From Flavobacterium sasangense DSM 21067 (lineage in GTDB: Bacteria; Bacteroidota; Bacteroidia; Flavobacteriales; Flavobacteriaceae), in NCBI RefSeq assembly GCF_000686885.1, contig NZ_JMLU01000002.1, positions 1 through 64,000 of the forward strand: 64,000 bases of DNA. Direction: 5' to 3'. Below, piece after piece: positions 52,582-60,898 of this stretch. The notes under the pieces are model-generated. The model did no database searches, was not told the origin of the DNA, and worked only from the letters and a program-made list of their open reading frames with translations. The position numbers and the translations under genes were made by a program. How positions within the stretch are numbered: position 1 is the stretch's first letter; each line of letters starts with the position of its first letter.

Positions 52582-55128
52582 TTAGAAAGTAAATCTTAAA
52601 AAGGCATTTGGTGTTCTTTCTAATGAAAAAGTATTTACCTGTTCCACAATATTTGTATTGTTGTTTATGCGATAATGTTGATTGATACTGGTTTTATTAT
52701 TCAATATATTTTGAACTGAAAAACCAAAATTTAGTTTTGATTTTGTACCAATAGCAAATGCATAAGAACCTGAAAAATTCACTTGAAAATAGTCTTCTAA
52801 ATTAGATGAATTTGGCGCTTGATAACCAACAGTTGGTGTTTCTGGGTCAGTGTAGATGGGGGTTGTGCTTATTGGTAAAGTTGTTGGTTTTCCTGTAAAC
52901 CACTGAGCACCAATGGCTAGTTTAATGTTTTTAAAATCTGAAATAATAGCAGATTTTATGTGATGCTTAATTTCAAAATTATTAGGAAATGCTTTTGCAT
53001 TCAATGTTTTAAATTCATAATTATTTTCTTGAAAAGTATAACTTACCCATGTTGTAATGGGTTTGAATTGTTTTTGAATTAAAAATTCTGTTCCATAAAC
53101 CGTGAAATTTCCATTGGTTTTTACAAATTCATATTGGTTTTGAAAACCTTGACTCATACTGGTAATTCCATCTACTTTTTTATAGAAATTTTCTAAAGTT
53201 AGCAACCAATTGTTTTTATTGAAAGAGAATCCTAATGACGCTTGATTACTTTTCACAATTGGAATGTCTTCATTGTTAGATAAAGTCCATCTTCGTTTTT
53301 CTATGCCTAAAAAATCTTGTTGTAAATCAACAATTTGTGATGTAGTTTGATGTTTGCTTTCACCCATAATTTCCAATTGGAAAAACGGAGTGAATTTATA
53401 ATTTAACTGAATTCGCGGTTCAAAAATAAAAGTAGAGAATTCTTGAATATAGTTTTGTCTGAAACCAATTCGACCATTAAATTTAGTGTTAACTGAAAAA
53501 TAGTTAAGTTCGGCAATTAGTGCATGATTTTTTAAAACTTCTTTGATTTTTCTAGAAAAAACAGGCGTATTTACAATATCCACATTTCGAACTCCAATTT
53601 CATTAAATTGATACCCATTCATAAAGGTAAAATTGTCAGATAAGATATGACTATTTTGTAATTTTATACCCGTATCTAAAATGGTGTTTTCTTGATTAAA
53701 TATCTGATTATTTTCAATTGATTCATTTTCAGATTTAATATTGTAATAGGAGGCGTAAATTGATATTTCGCTTCTATTTTTTGCATTCCAATTTGTTTTT
53801 AACAATGCATTTGCTCCATAAGTTTGTTGTTCTAAGCAACTGTATTTTGAAGTTGTAATGCTATTTTCTGTTTTAGTTTGTAACACATCTAAAACATTAC
53901 TAATACTTAGAATATCAATAAATAAATCGGTTTTTTGCTTTATTTTTTGATGGTATTGTGCTGTAAAATCGTAAAAATAGAAATCTTCTTTTGAGTTGTA
54001 TTTAATGTTTTGATTGTCAAAGTAATTGGTTACAATAGTGTTTTGAAATATTTTATTGAAATAACTTTTATAAGTTGGCGAAGTGATTAAATCTGTATAC
54101 GATCGTCTTCCGCTAATTTCAATATTTGATTTCTTAGAAGTTTTTACTTTCGTATAAAAATCAGCGTTAATTAGGTTAAAACCTACAGCTCCAGTTGTGT
54201 TTTCTATAGAATCTGTATGTGTTGAAATTAAGACCGAACTTGAAACTCCATCGCCATAAAATGCAGAAGTTCCGTTTTTAGCAATATTAATTTTGTGTGC
54301 TAAATTGGGATTTAAAGAAGAAATTAATCCAAAAAAATGCCCTGTTTGATATAATCTAATGCCGTTCCAAAGAAATAAATTTTGGTCGTGTGTTCCGCCT
54401 CTTACACTTGTATTTGAAATGCTTTCATCGGTAGCATGAATTCCGGGAATTTGCTGCATAGTTTGAAATACATCGGGTTCTGTTAAACCGGGAAGAAGGC
54501 CAATTTTTTTTGGTTTTACTTCGTAAGTGCCATCTCTTTTTTTACTGATTCCTTTGGTTAAATATAAGGTGGTTACAACAGGTTCTAAATCATTAATTAT
54601 GCTTTTTAAGTAGATTGTTGGACAATTTTCTACATATAAAAATGAAGATTGAATGATTTCTGATTTATAATTCAAATGCGAAATTTCTATGGTATTCGCA
54701 GATTTTGTTTTAAGTTCAAAAAACCCAATTTCGTTTGTAATGGCATAAGAGTTTGTTCCAGAAACTAGAAGTGTTGCATTTTGTATGGGTTCTTTCGTTT
54801 CTTTATCCAAAAGATAACCACACAAAGGTTTGTCAAGTTTTTGATTGTTGATTACTGAGATGTATTTTTCAGAAATAAATTCAAATTTTAATTGTGTTTT
54901 TTCAGAAATATAGTTCAGTTTTTCTTGAAGAGTTAATGAATTCGAAGGAGGAATTAATTTAAAAAACGCAATTTCTTCTTCAATAAAATTAAAATTTACT
55001 TCGTGAGTTTTGCCAATGTTTTCTAATATTTTTTTCAATAAAATAGCCTTGCCATTGTCTTGTGCTCGAAGCGGTAAGACAATGACAAATAAGCTAAATA
55101 TCATTATTAAAAAACGATTGTAATTCAT
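52582..55128 (-). CDS. TonB-dependent receptor with STN domain (FecA-type)
   Basis: An 848-residue outer membrane receptor with a signal peptide (ends VLPLRAQ). The STN domain (about 25-95: KILENIGKTHEVNFNF...LNYISEKTQLKFEFI) is the cell-surface signalling module that contacts FecR. A carboxypeptidase-like domain (GYLLDKETKEPIQNATLLV) precedes the plug (VFQTMQQIPGIHATDES...SNTSVRGGTHDQN) and barrel. It lies directly after a FecR gene and its sigma factor. The ligand is unknown; nothing indicates iron specifically. Confidence 0.92.
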   Translation of the reverse strand: MNYNRFLIMIFSLFVIVLPLRAQDNGKAILLKKILENIGKTHEVNFNFIEEEIAFFKLIPPSNSLTLQEKLNYISEKTQLKFEFISEKYISVINNQKLDKPLCGYLLDKETKEPIQNATLLVSGTNSYAITNEIGFFELKTKSANTIEISHLNYKSEIIQSSFLYVENCPTIYLKSIINDLEPVVTTLYLTKGISKKRDGTYEVKPKKIGLLPGLTEPDVFQTMQQIPGIHATDESISNTSVRGGTHDQNLFLWNGIRLYQTGHFFGLISSLNPNLAHKINIAKNGTSAFYGDGVSSSVLISTHTDSIENTTGAVGFNLINADFYTKVKTSKKSNIEISGRRSYTDLITSPTYKSYFNKIFQNTIVTNYFDNQNIKYNSKEDFYFYDFTAQYHQKIKQKTDLFIDILSISNVLDVLQTKTENSITTSKYSCLEQQTYGANALLKTNWNAKNRSEISIYASYYNIKSENESIENNQIFNQENTILDTGIKLQNSHILSDNFTFMNGYQFNEIGVRNVDIVNTPVFSRKIKEVLKNHALIAELNYFSVNTKFNGRIGFRQNYIQEFSTFIFEPRIQLNYKFTPFFQLEIMGESKHQTTSQIVDLQQDFLGIEKRRWTLSNNEDIPIVKSNQASLGFSFNKNNWLLTLENFYKKVDGITSMSQGFQNQYEFVKTNGNFTVYGTEFLIQKQFKPITTWVSYTFQENNYEFKTLNAKAFPNNFEIKHHIKSAIISDFKNIKLAIGAQWFTGKPTTLPISTTPIYTDPETPTVGYQAPNSSNLEDYFQVNFSGSYAFAIGTKSKLNFGFSVQNILNNKTSINQHYRINNNTNIVEQVNTFSLERTPNAFLRFTF

Positions 55129-56028
55129 TTACTTTTTTACTAATTCAAAACTTGTTTCGTTTGATTTGTTTATTTGTAAATGATAGGTTGAGGCAATTAT
55201 TTGTAAGGCTACATCTAAATTATTACTTGGAAGTTTTCCAGTGAATAATTGTTCTGTTGCTATAGTATTTGTTTTAATTGTAACGTTATAGGTGTTTTCA
55301 ATATCAGTAATAATAGTTTTTAAGTTTTGATTTGTAAAACTCATTTCCATTTTATCAGATGCCCATTTTGGCATTGATAATGTTGTTTTTCCTTCTTTTT
55401 TAGAATCATTTTCAAAAGTAACTAACATGCTTTTTGTTAGGATAAGTTCGTGATTTTTGTAGTTTACTTTTACTTTTCCTTCGTAGCAAGTTACTTCAAA
55501 GGTATTGTCTTTTGAGTTTACATTGAATTGTGTCCCTAAAACGGTCACTTTTCCTAAATTCGTGTTGACTTCAAATGTTTTTCCTTTTGCCACTTTAAAA
55601 TAAGCTTCACCTTTTAAGTCAATTGTTCTGTTGTGTTTCCAGAAGAAAGTTTTGTATTCAATATATGAATTTTTATTCACTATAACTTCTGAATTATCTG
55701 GTAAACTTACAGATTGTGTAAGTTCAGTACCGTAATATTTTTCTTTAAAACTATTAACAACAAAAAAACTTAATCCCAAAGCAATAACTAATACCGCCGC
55801 AACACGAGTAAACCAATTTTGTTGAAGTTTCACAACTTTTGTTGCTTTTTTAGTAGCAACAACGTTACTCAACATTTTATCTTGGTCAAATGCTGGAGTT
55901 TTTAAGCGTGCTGAATTTTCTTTGATTTTTTCATACAAAGCAAAGTCCGGATTTTGTTTAAATTCGGCTAATTCTTCAGCGGTTAATTCGTTATTAAGCC
56001 ATTTGGCTAATTTGTAATCTTCGTCCAT
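55129..56028 (-). CDS. FecR-type anti-sigma factor
   Basis: A 299-residue inner-membrane protein. A short cytoplasmic N-terminus (MDEDYKLAKWLNNELT) precedes one transmembrane helix (about 76-93) and the FecR periplasmic domain (VSLPDNSEVIVNKNS, TIDLKGEAYFKVAKG, VLGTQFNVN). The C-terminal domain (ITDIENTYNVTIKTN onward) is the STN-binding part. The ATG giving MDEDYKL is preferred over a start nine codons upstream. It probably controls the adjacent ECF sigma factor. Confidence 0.92.
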   Translation of the reverse strand: MDEDYKLAKWLNNELTAEELAEFKQNPDFALYEKIKENSARLKTPAFDQDKMLSNVVATKKATKVVKLQQNWFTRVAAVLVIALGLSFFVVNSFKEKYYGTELTQSVSLPDNSEVIVNKNSYIEYKTFFWKHNRTIDLKGEAYFKVAKGKTFEVNTNLGKVTVLGTQFNVNSKDNTFEVTCYEGKVKVNYKNHELILTKSMLVTFENDSKKEGKTTLSMPKWASDKMEMSFTNQNLKTIITDIENTYNVTIKTNTIATEQLFTGKLPSNNLDVALQIIASTYHLQINKSNETSFELVKK

Positions 56029-56068
56029 AATTTTCGTATTACAATAATGTAACAAGTATATTGTTTTT

Positions 56069-56080
56069 TACCCTACTTAA
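56069..56080 (-). promoter_or_regulatory. Candidate ECF-sigma motif upstream of fecR
   Basis: Read on the minus strand, TTAAGTAGGGTA lies over the stop codon of the sigma gene, about 41 bp before the fecR ATG. It differs by one base from the plus-strand TTAGGTAGGGTA at 56704-56715. Confidence 0.45.
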
Positions 56081-56588
56081 AATTTTCTATTTCTTTTTTT
56101 AGTTCTATCATAGCCAAGTGAATACGTTTTTCAACAGCTTTTACACTAATGTTTAATTCAGAGGCAATTTCGGCATATTTTTTACTATCAATTCGATGCA
56201 TTAAAAAAGCTATTCTTTGCGTTTCATTTATATTATTAATAGCTTTTAATAGTTTAGATTCAAATTGTTCTTGTTCTAATATATGTTCTGGGTTTTCGTT
56301 GGTTCTATCTATTAAAGTATTGTTTTTTTCATAGGTAAGAACTACTTTATTATGTGCAATTGCATTTAAAGAATTGTTAGTTGCAATCGTGTAAATGTAA
56401 GATTTAGCTTTTTCAATTGGGACATCTTTACAATTCTGCCACAGTTTTATAAAAGCTTCTTGTGTGGCATCTTCAGCCTGTTCTGTATTGCCAAATTTGT
56501 AGTAAAGATAATTTCGTAATCCTTTTGCATGGCTTTTAAAAAAAGTTGAAAAAATGTTTTCTTGGCAAATTGTATTATTTTCAGGCAT
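56073..56588 (-). CDS. ECF-type RNA polymerase sigma-70 factor
   Basis: A 171-residue FecI-like sigma factor. Region 2 (LRNYLYYKFGNTEQAEDATQEAFIKLW) and region 4 (AEIASELNISVKAVEKRIHLAM) are complete, and the linker is short. It should direct transcription of the fecR/TonB receptor genes and possibly the divergent lipoprotein genes, when signalled from the outer membrane. A TATATTTG box lies about 75 bp upstream on the minus strand (56670-56663). Confidence 0.93.
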   Translation of the reverse strand: MPENNTICQENIFSTFFKSHAKGLRNYLYYKFGNTEQAEDATQEAFIKLWQNCKDVPIEKAKSYIYTIATNNSLNAIAHNKVVLTYEKNNTLIDRTNENPEHILEQEQFESKLLKAINNINETQRIAFLMHRIDSKKYAEIASELNISVKAVEKRIHLAMIELKKEIENFK

Positions 56589-56616
56589 CTTTGAATAAAT
56601 TGCTAAAAATTAATTA

Positions 56617-56634
56617 AACCTTAGGAAGGGTTTT
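56617..56634. repeat. Inverted repeat AAACC-N-GGGTTT
   Basis: AAACC...GGGTTT, in the divergent spacer upstream of the sigma gene, overlapping a plus-strand TTAGGAAGGGT word. Confidence 0.4.
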
Positions 56635-56703
56635 ATAAAAATGAATTGTTATATAGTTGAAACAAATATAGTCATTTTTGATTTTAATTATTTTTTTTAA
56701 AAA

Positions 56704-56715
56704 TTAGGTAGGGTA
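56704..56715 (+). promoter_or_regulatory. Candidate ECF-sigma motif upstream of the lipoprotein gene
   Basis: TTAGGTAGGGTA, 50 bp before the ATG at 56765. A relative on the minus strand precedes fecR at a like distance. A weaker plus-strand word, TTAGGAAGGGT, occurs at 56621. Confidence 0.45.
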
Positions 56716-56764
56716 TAATTAATTTGAATTGTTTTACCATTATAAACCCAAAAAAAAATTAATC

Positions 56765-57796
56765 ATGAAACTAAAACATTTTTTAAATTTAAGCTTAGTA
56801 GGTTTGCTTTTAATGTCTTGTCAAAGTGAAGAAAATGAAGTAATTCAAGATGCAAATCAAAATTTAACGAATACTTCACCATTAACCACTTTGTTAACTA
56901 GAGTTACTCAAAATCCTACTTCTGGGGATAATGTGATGGATAATTCAAGCTGTTTTAGCGTTGTATTGCCTGCCACAGTTATTGTAAATGGTCAAAATAT
57001 TGTGGTTGCCACACAAGCAGATTATCAAACGGTTCAAGATGCTATTAATGCTTTTTCAAATGATGATGATATCGTAAATTTTGTTTACCCAATAACAATT
57101 CAATATCAAAATTTTTCAACTCAAGTATTGCAAGATTCTGACGATTTAGATGATGCAATTGATGCTTGTGGTGAAGATGACGGTTTTGATGAAATAGATT
57201 GTATTAGTTTTAATTTTCCAATTGTAATTAATGTTTATAATGCTAATAACCAATTGGCGGATACAGTTACATTAAATAATAATACAGATTTATATAATTT
57301 TCTGGAAAATTTAGAAGACAACGAATATGTTGCTATTCAATATCCAATTTCTTTAGTAAACTCTAATGGACAAACTATCACAATTACGAATAACAATCAA
57401 TTAGAAGATGTTATTGAAGATTCAATTGATGATTGTGATGATTCTCCATCGGGAGGAGGAAATGCTAATCTTTCTGCAATTTTAAGTAGTGGAACTTGGT
57501 ACGTATCTTATTTCTTTGATGATACGGATGAAACTTCAGATTATGCAGGCTATAATTTTACATTTAATGTAAACGGAACTTCATTAGCAGTAAAAAACGC
57601 AATTTCATTAAACGGAACTTGGTCAAATTACATGGATAGTGGAGATGAAAAAGTAGCCTTTTCTTTTGATGGCATTACATTAGATGAATTAGAAGATGAC
57701 TGGGAAGTAATTGAATTTACATCAACTCAAATTCGACTAAAAGATGTAAGTGGTGGTGATGGAACTACTGATTATTTATATCTAACAAAAAATTAA
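56765..57796 (+). CDS. Acidic lipoprotein with tandem repeat and C-terminal beta domain
   Basis: A 343-residue lipoprotein (lipobox LLMSC). Residues about 60-145 and 147-230 are two related acidic units: each opens Cys-plus-strand (SCFSVVLPATVIVNG; DCISFNFPIVINVYN), has a PIT/PIS strand with Q/T pattern and ends in a Cys-Asp/Glu-rich segment (DACGEDDGFDE; DDCDDSPSG). The C-terminal 110 residues are a beta domain shared with the next gene. It has no recognised family. Start chosen at MKLKHFLNL. It is transcribed away from the ECF/FecR/TonB-receptor trio. Confidence 0.85.
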   Translation: MKLKHFLNLSLVGLLLMSCQSEENEVIQDANQNLTNTSPLTTLLTRVTQNPTSGDNVMDNSSCFSVVLPATVIVNGQNIVVATQADYQTVQDAINAFSNDDDIVNFVYPITIQYQNFSTQVLQDSDDLDDAIDACGEDDGFDEIDCISFNFPIVINVYNANNQLADTVTLNNNTDLYNFLENLEDNEYVAIQYPISLVNSNGQTITITNNNQLEDVIEDSIDDCDDSPSGGGNANLSAILSSGTWYVSYFFDDTDETSDYAGYNFTFNVNGTSLAVKNAISLNGTWSNYMDSGDEKVAFSFDGITLDELEDDWEVIEFTSTQIRLKDVSGGDGTTDYLYLTKN

Positions 57797-57842
57797 TAAT
57801 ATTTTTAAAAACAAATACAAATAAATTTAAAATTGATACATT

Positions 57843-58310
57843 ATGAAAAAACTAACCTTAATTCCGTTACTTTCTTTGATCTTTATGTTAAACGTAGCTT
57901 CCATGTGTAGCGACGATGATGATACGACTAACACAGCAGATCCTACTCCAATTATCAATACCGTTAATCAAGGAACTTGGAGAATCACTTTGTATGAAGA
58001 TTCAGGTGTTGATGAAACAACTAATTATTCAAATTACATATTTACATTTGGTGCTAACAATGTTTTAACGGCAGCTAATACGAATACTTATACAGGTTCT
58101 TGGTCAGTAACTAGCGATGATATTAATGATGATAGCCCAAGTGAGGATTTAGATTTTAATATCCTATTTACGTCACCTTCACCAGCAAGTTTTGTTGATG
58201 ATTTATCTGACGATTGGGATATTGTTAGTTACACTGCTACAAAAATTGAATTAGTAGATGTTAGTGGAGGTAATGGTGGTACAGATTACTTAACATTTGA
58301 AAAAAATTAA
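57843..58310 (+). CDS. Small acidic lipoprotein (paralogue of the preceding gene's C-terminus)
   Basis: A 155-residue protein with a signal peptide ending in Cys22 (ASMC). The -1 Met is unusual for a lipobox. Directly after Cys comes SDDDD, an acidic stretch of the kind that sends Bacteroidota lipoproteins to the cell surface. The remainder (GTWRITLYEDSGVDETTNYS ... VDVSGGNGGTDYL) matches the C-terminal domain of the gene upstream. It has no recognised family. Confidence 0.82.
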   Translation: MKKLTLIPLLSLIFMLNVASMCSDDDDTTNTADPTPIINTVNQGTWRITLYEDSGVDETTNYSNYIFTFGANNVLTAANTNTYTGSWSVTSDDINDDSPSEDLDFNILFTSPSPASFVDDLSDDWDIVSYTATKIELVDVSGGNGGTDYLTFEKN

Positions 58311-58332
58311 GAATGTATTCTTTTTGTCCCAA

Positions 58333-58365
58333 TAAAAAACCAGCTTTTTATAGCTGGTTTTTTAT
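58333..58365 (+). terminator. Terminator of the lipoprotein pair
   Basis: AAAACCAGCT pairs with AGCTGGTTTT around TTTTAT, followed by a T-run. Confidence 0.9.
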
Positions 58366-58389
58366 TTAAAACAAACCCATTTTCTCACT

Positions 58390-58419
58390 TTGCAACTTTA
58401 TAACTTTATCTTATCTTTG
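58390..58419 (+). promoter_or_regulatory. Promoter of ffh
   Basis: TTG at 58390-58392, a 19-bp spacer and TATCTTTG at 58412-58419, with about 20 nt of leader. A very good consensus match. Confidence 0.75.
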
Positions 58420-58444
58420 CACTTCATTAAACAAAAACAGAATC

Positions 58445-59782
58445 ATGTTTGATAATTTAAGCGATAAGTTAGATAAAGCGTTTCATATATTAAAAGGACA
58501 CGGTAAAATTACCGATGTTAACGTTGCCGATACTCTTAAAGAAGTTCGTAGAGCTTTATTAGATGCCGACGTAAATTTTAAAATTGCAAAAGATTTTACC
58601 ACAAGAGTAAAAGAAAAAGCAATTGGTGAAAACGTATTAACTACGTTACAACCAGGTCAGTTAATGATTAAAATCGTTAAAGACGAGTTGACTGAATTAA
58701 TGGGTGGTGATGCTGCTGGAGTAAATCTATCAGGAAATCCTTCTGTGATTTTAATGTCGGGTTTACAAGGTTCTGGTAAAACTACTTTTTCTGGAAAATT
58801 AGCGAACTTTTTAAAAACTAAAAAGAACAAAAAGCCTTTATTGGTAGCTTGTGATATCTATCGTCCTGCTGCAATTAATCAGTTGCATGTAGTGGGTGGA
58901 CAAATTGGTGTTGAAGTCTACTCAGAGCCAGAAAATAAAAATCCAGTTGAAATTGCTCAAAACGCAATCAAACATGCAAAAGCAAATGGTTTCAATGTAG
59001 TTATCATCGATACCGCTGGTCGTTTGGCTGTGGATGAGGAAATGATGAACGAAATCGCAAATGTTCACAAAGCCATTCAACCACAAGAAACGTTATTTGT
59101 GGTGGATGCGATGACAGGACAAGATGCAGTAAACACAGCAAAAGCATTCAACGATAGATTAAATTTCGACGGAGTTATCTTAACCAAGTTAGATGGTGAT
59201 ACACGTGGTGGAGCTGCGATTTCGATTAAATCGGTAGTGAATAAACCAATTAAATTCATTGGTACAGGTGAAAAAATGGAAGCTATCGACGTGTTTTATC
59301 CAAATCGTATGGCGGATAGAATCTTGGGAATGGGAGACGTTGTTTCCTTAGTAGAAAGAGCACAAGAGCAATACGATGAAGAGGAAGCAAGAAAATTACA
59401 GAAGAAAATCGCTAAAAACGAATTTGGTTTTGACGATTTCTTAGCGCAAATCCAACAAATCAAGAAAATGGGGAACATGAAAGACCTTGTTGGAATGATT
59501 CCAGGTGCTGGAAAAGCGTTAAAAGATGTTGAAATTGAAGACGATGCATTCAAGCATATTGAAGCTATCATTCAGTCGATGACACCAGCAGAAAGAAGTA
59601 AACCTTCTTTAATTGATGTAAAACGTAAAACCAGAATTGCCAAAGGTTCGGGGACAAAAATTGAGCAAGTCAATCAATTGATGAAACAATTCGACCAAAT
59701 GAGCAAAATGATGAAAATGATGCAAGGTGGTGCGGGTAAAAACCTGATGAAAGCCATGGGCGGAATGAAAGGTATGAGATAA
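58445..59782 (+). CDS. ffh: Signal recognition particle protein Ffh
   Basis: A 445-residue GTPase that guides ribosomes with nascent membrane proteins to the Sec translocase. The NG domain has Walker A GLQGSGKTTF, and the motifs VACDIYRPAAINQL, DTAGRL and TKLDGDTRGGA. The M domain is rich in Met at its end (QFDQMSKMMKMMQGGAGKNLMKAMGGMKGMR), binding signal peptides and 4.5S RNA. It is intact. Confidence 0.97.
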   Translation: MFDNLSDKLDKAFHILKGHGKITDVNVADTLKEVRRALLDADVNFKIAKDFTTRVKEKAIGENVLTTLQPGQLMIKIVKDELTELMGGDAAGVNLSGNPSVILMSGLQGSGKTTFSGKLANFLKTKKNKKPLLVACDIYRPAAINQLHVVGGQIGVEVYSEPENKNPVEIAQNAIKHAKANGFNVVIIDTAGRLAVDEEMMNEIANVHKAIQPQETLFVVDAMTGQDAVNTAKAFNDRLNFDGVILTKLDGDTRGGAAISIKSVVNKPIKFIGTGEKMEAIDVFYPNRMADRILGMGDVVSLVERAQEQYDEEEARKLQKKIAKNEFGFDDFLAQIQQIKKMGNMKDLVGMIPGAGKALKDVEIEDDAFKHIEAIIQSMTPAERSKPSLIDVKRKTRIAKGSGTKIEQVNQLMKQFDQMSKMMKMMQGGAGKNLMKAMGGMKGMR

Positions 59783-59785
59783 TAA

Positions 59786-59815
59786 GAAGAGGCGCGATTA
59801 ATCGCGTCTTTTTTA
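59786..59815 (+). terminator. Terminator of ffh
   Basis: GGCGCGATT pairs with AATCGCGTC (one mispair), followed by a T-run of six. Confidence 0.85.
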
Positions 59816-59845
59816 TAGCATAAACACAACAAACAACACAACAAA

Positions 59846-60727
59846 ATGCAATTATTAGACGGAAAAAAAGTATCGGAAGATATTAAAAATGAGATTGCGG
59901 CTGAGGTAGCGCAAATGAAAGCCAAAGGTGAAAAAGTACCTCATTTAGCAGCAATCATTGTTGGAAATGACGGAGCGAGTTTAACCTACGTAGGAAGTAA
60001 AGTAAAATCGTGCGAACGTGTAGGATTTGAATCGACTTTGATTAAAATGCCAAGCACGACTTCTGAAACGGAACTTTTGAAAAAAATCAAAGAATTGAAC
60101 GAAAATGACGATATTGATGGATTCATTGTTCAGTTACCTTTACCAAAACAAATCGATACCCAAAAAATCATTGAAGCGATTGATCCAAGTAAAGATGTAG
60201 ATGGTTTCCATCCTGAAAACTTTGGAAAAATGGCTTTAGATATGTCTACTTTTATTCCAGCAACACCTTTCGGAATTTTAGAATTATTAGAAAGATATAA
60301 TGTGCCAACCGATGGTAAACACACTGTAGTTATTGGAAGAAGTCACATTGTAGGAAGACCAATGGGGATTTTAATGGGAAGAAAAGGATTTCCTGGAAAT
60401 TCAACAGTAACGGTTACGCACAGTCACTCTAAAAATATTAATCAAATTACGTCTCAAGCCGATATTATTATCTCAGCATTAGGGGTTCCAAATTTTCTAA
60501 AAGCTGAAATGGTAAAAGACGATGTGGTTGTTATCGACGTTGGTATCACTAGAGTAGAAGACGAAACTACTGAAAAAGGGTATCGTATTGTTGGCGATGT
60601 AGATTTTGAAAACGTTTCTAAAAAAGCATCTTATATTACGCCAGTACCAGGCGGAGTAGGACCCATGACAATTGCAATGTTGTTGAAAAATACTTTATTA
60701 GCAAGAGAACAGAAGAGAAATAGATAA
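59846..60727 (+). CDS. folD: Bifunctional methylenetetrahydrofolate dehydrogenase / cyclohydrolase
   Basis: A 293-residue FolD that oxidises 5,10-methylene-THF to methenyl- and hydrolyses it to 10-formyl-THF. The catalytic Lys is in [13 protein letters not shown] and the NADP site in [13 protein letters not shown]; the [15 protein letters not shown]-terminal signature is intact. It lies 64 bp after ffh but is separated by a terminator, so it is probably a unit of its own. Confidence 0.96.
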   Translation: MQLLDGKKVSEDIKNEIAAEVAQMKAKGEKVPHLAAIIVGNDGASLTYVGSKVKSCERVGFESTLIKMPSTTSETELLKKIKELNENDDIDGFIVQLPLPKQIDTQKIIEAIDPSKDVDGFHPENFGKMALDMSTFIPATPFGILELLERYNVPTDGKHTVVIGRSHIVGRPMGILMGRKGFPGNSTVTVTHSHSKNINQITSQADIIISALGVPNFLKAEMVKDDVVVIDVGITRVEDETTEKGYRIVGDVDFENVSKKASYITPVPGGVGPMTIAMLLKNTLLAREQKRNR

Positions 60728-60746
60728 TATTGAGATTAAAATTTTT

Positions 60747-60778
60747 TAAACCCAAATTCGAAAGAGTTTGGGTTTTTT
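60747..60778 (+). terminator. Terminator of folD
   Basis: AAACCCAAA pairs with TTTGGGTTT around TTCGAAAGAG, followed by a T-run. Confidence 0.9.
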
Positions 60779-60898
60779 ATTTGAAATTTTAACAAAATGT
60801 GCAGAAAAACTACAGCAAGGTATCCATAAAGGTTTCTTTTATTTGTTGAAATTTTAAATAATTAAGGACAAACTCAAGAAAAATTTATTAATTTAAGC

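Noticed and set aside
52582-55128. Naming the receptor fecA
   Set aside because: The STN and FecR linkage support signalling but nothing shows ferric citrate as the ligand.
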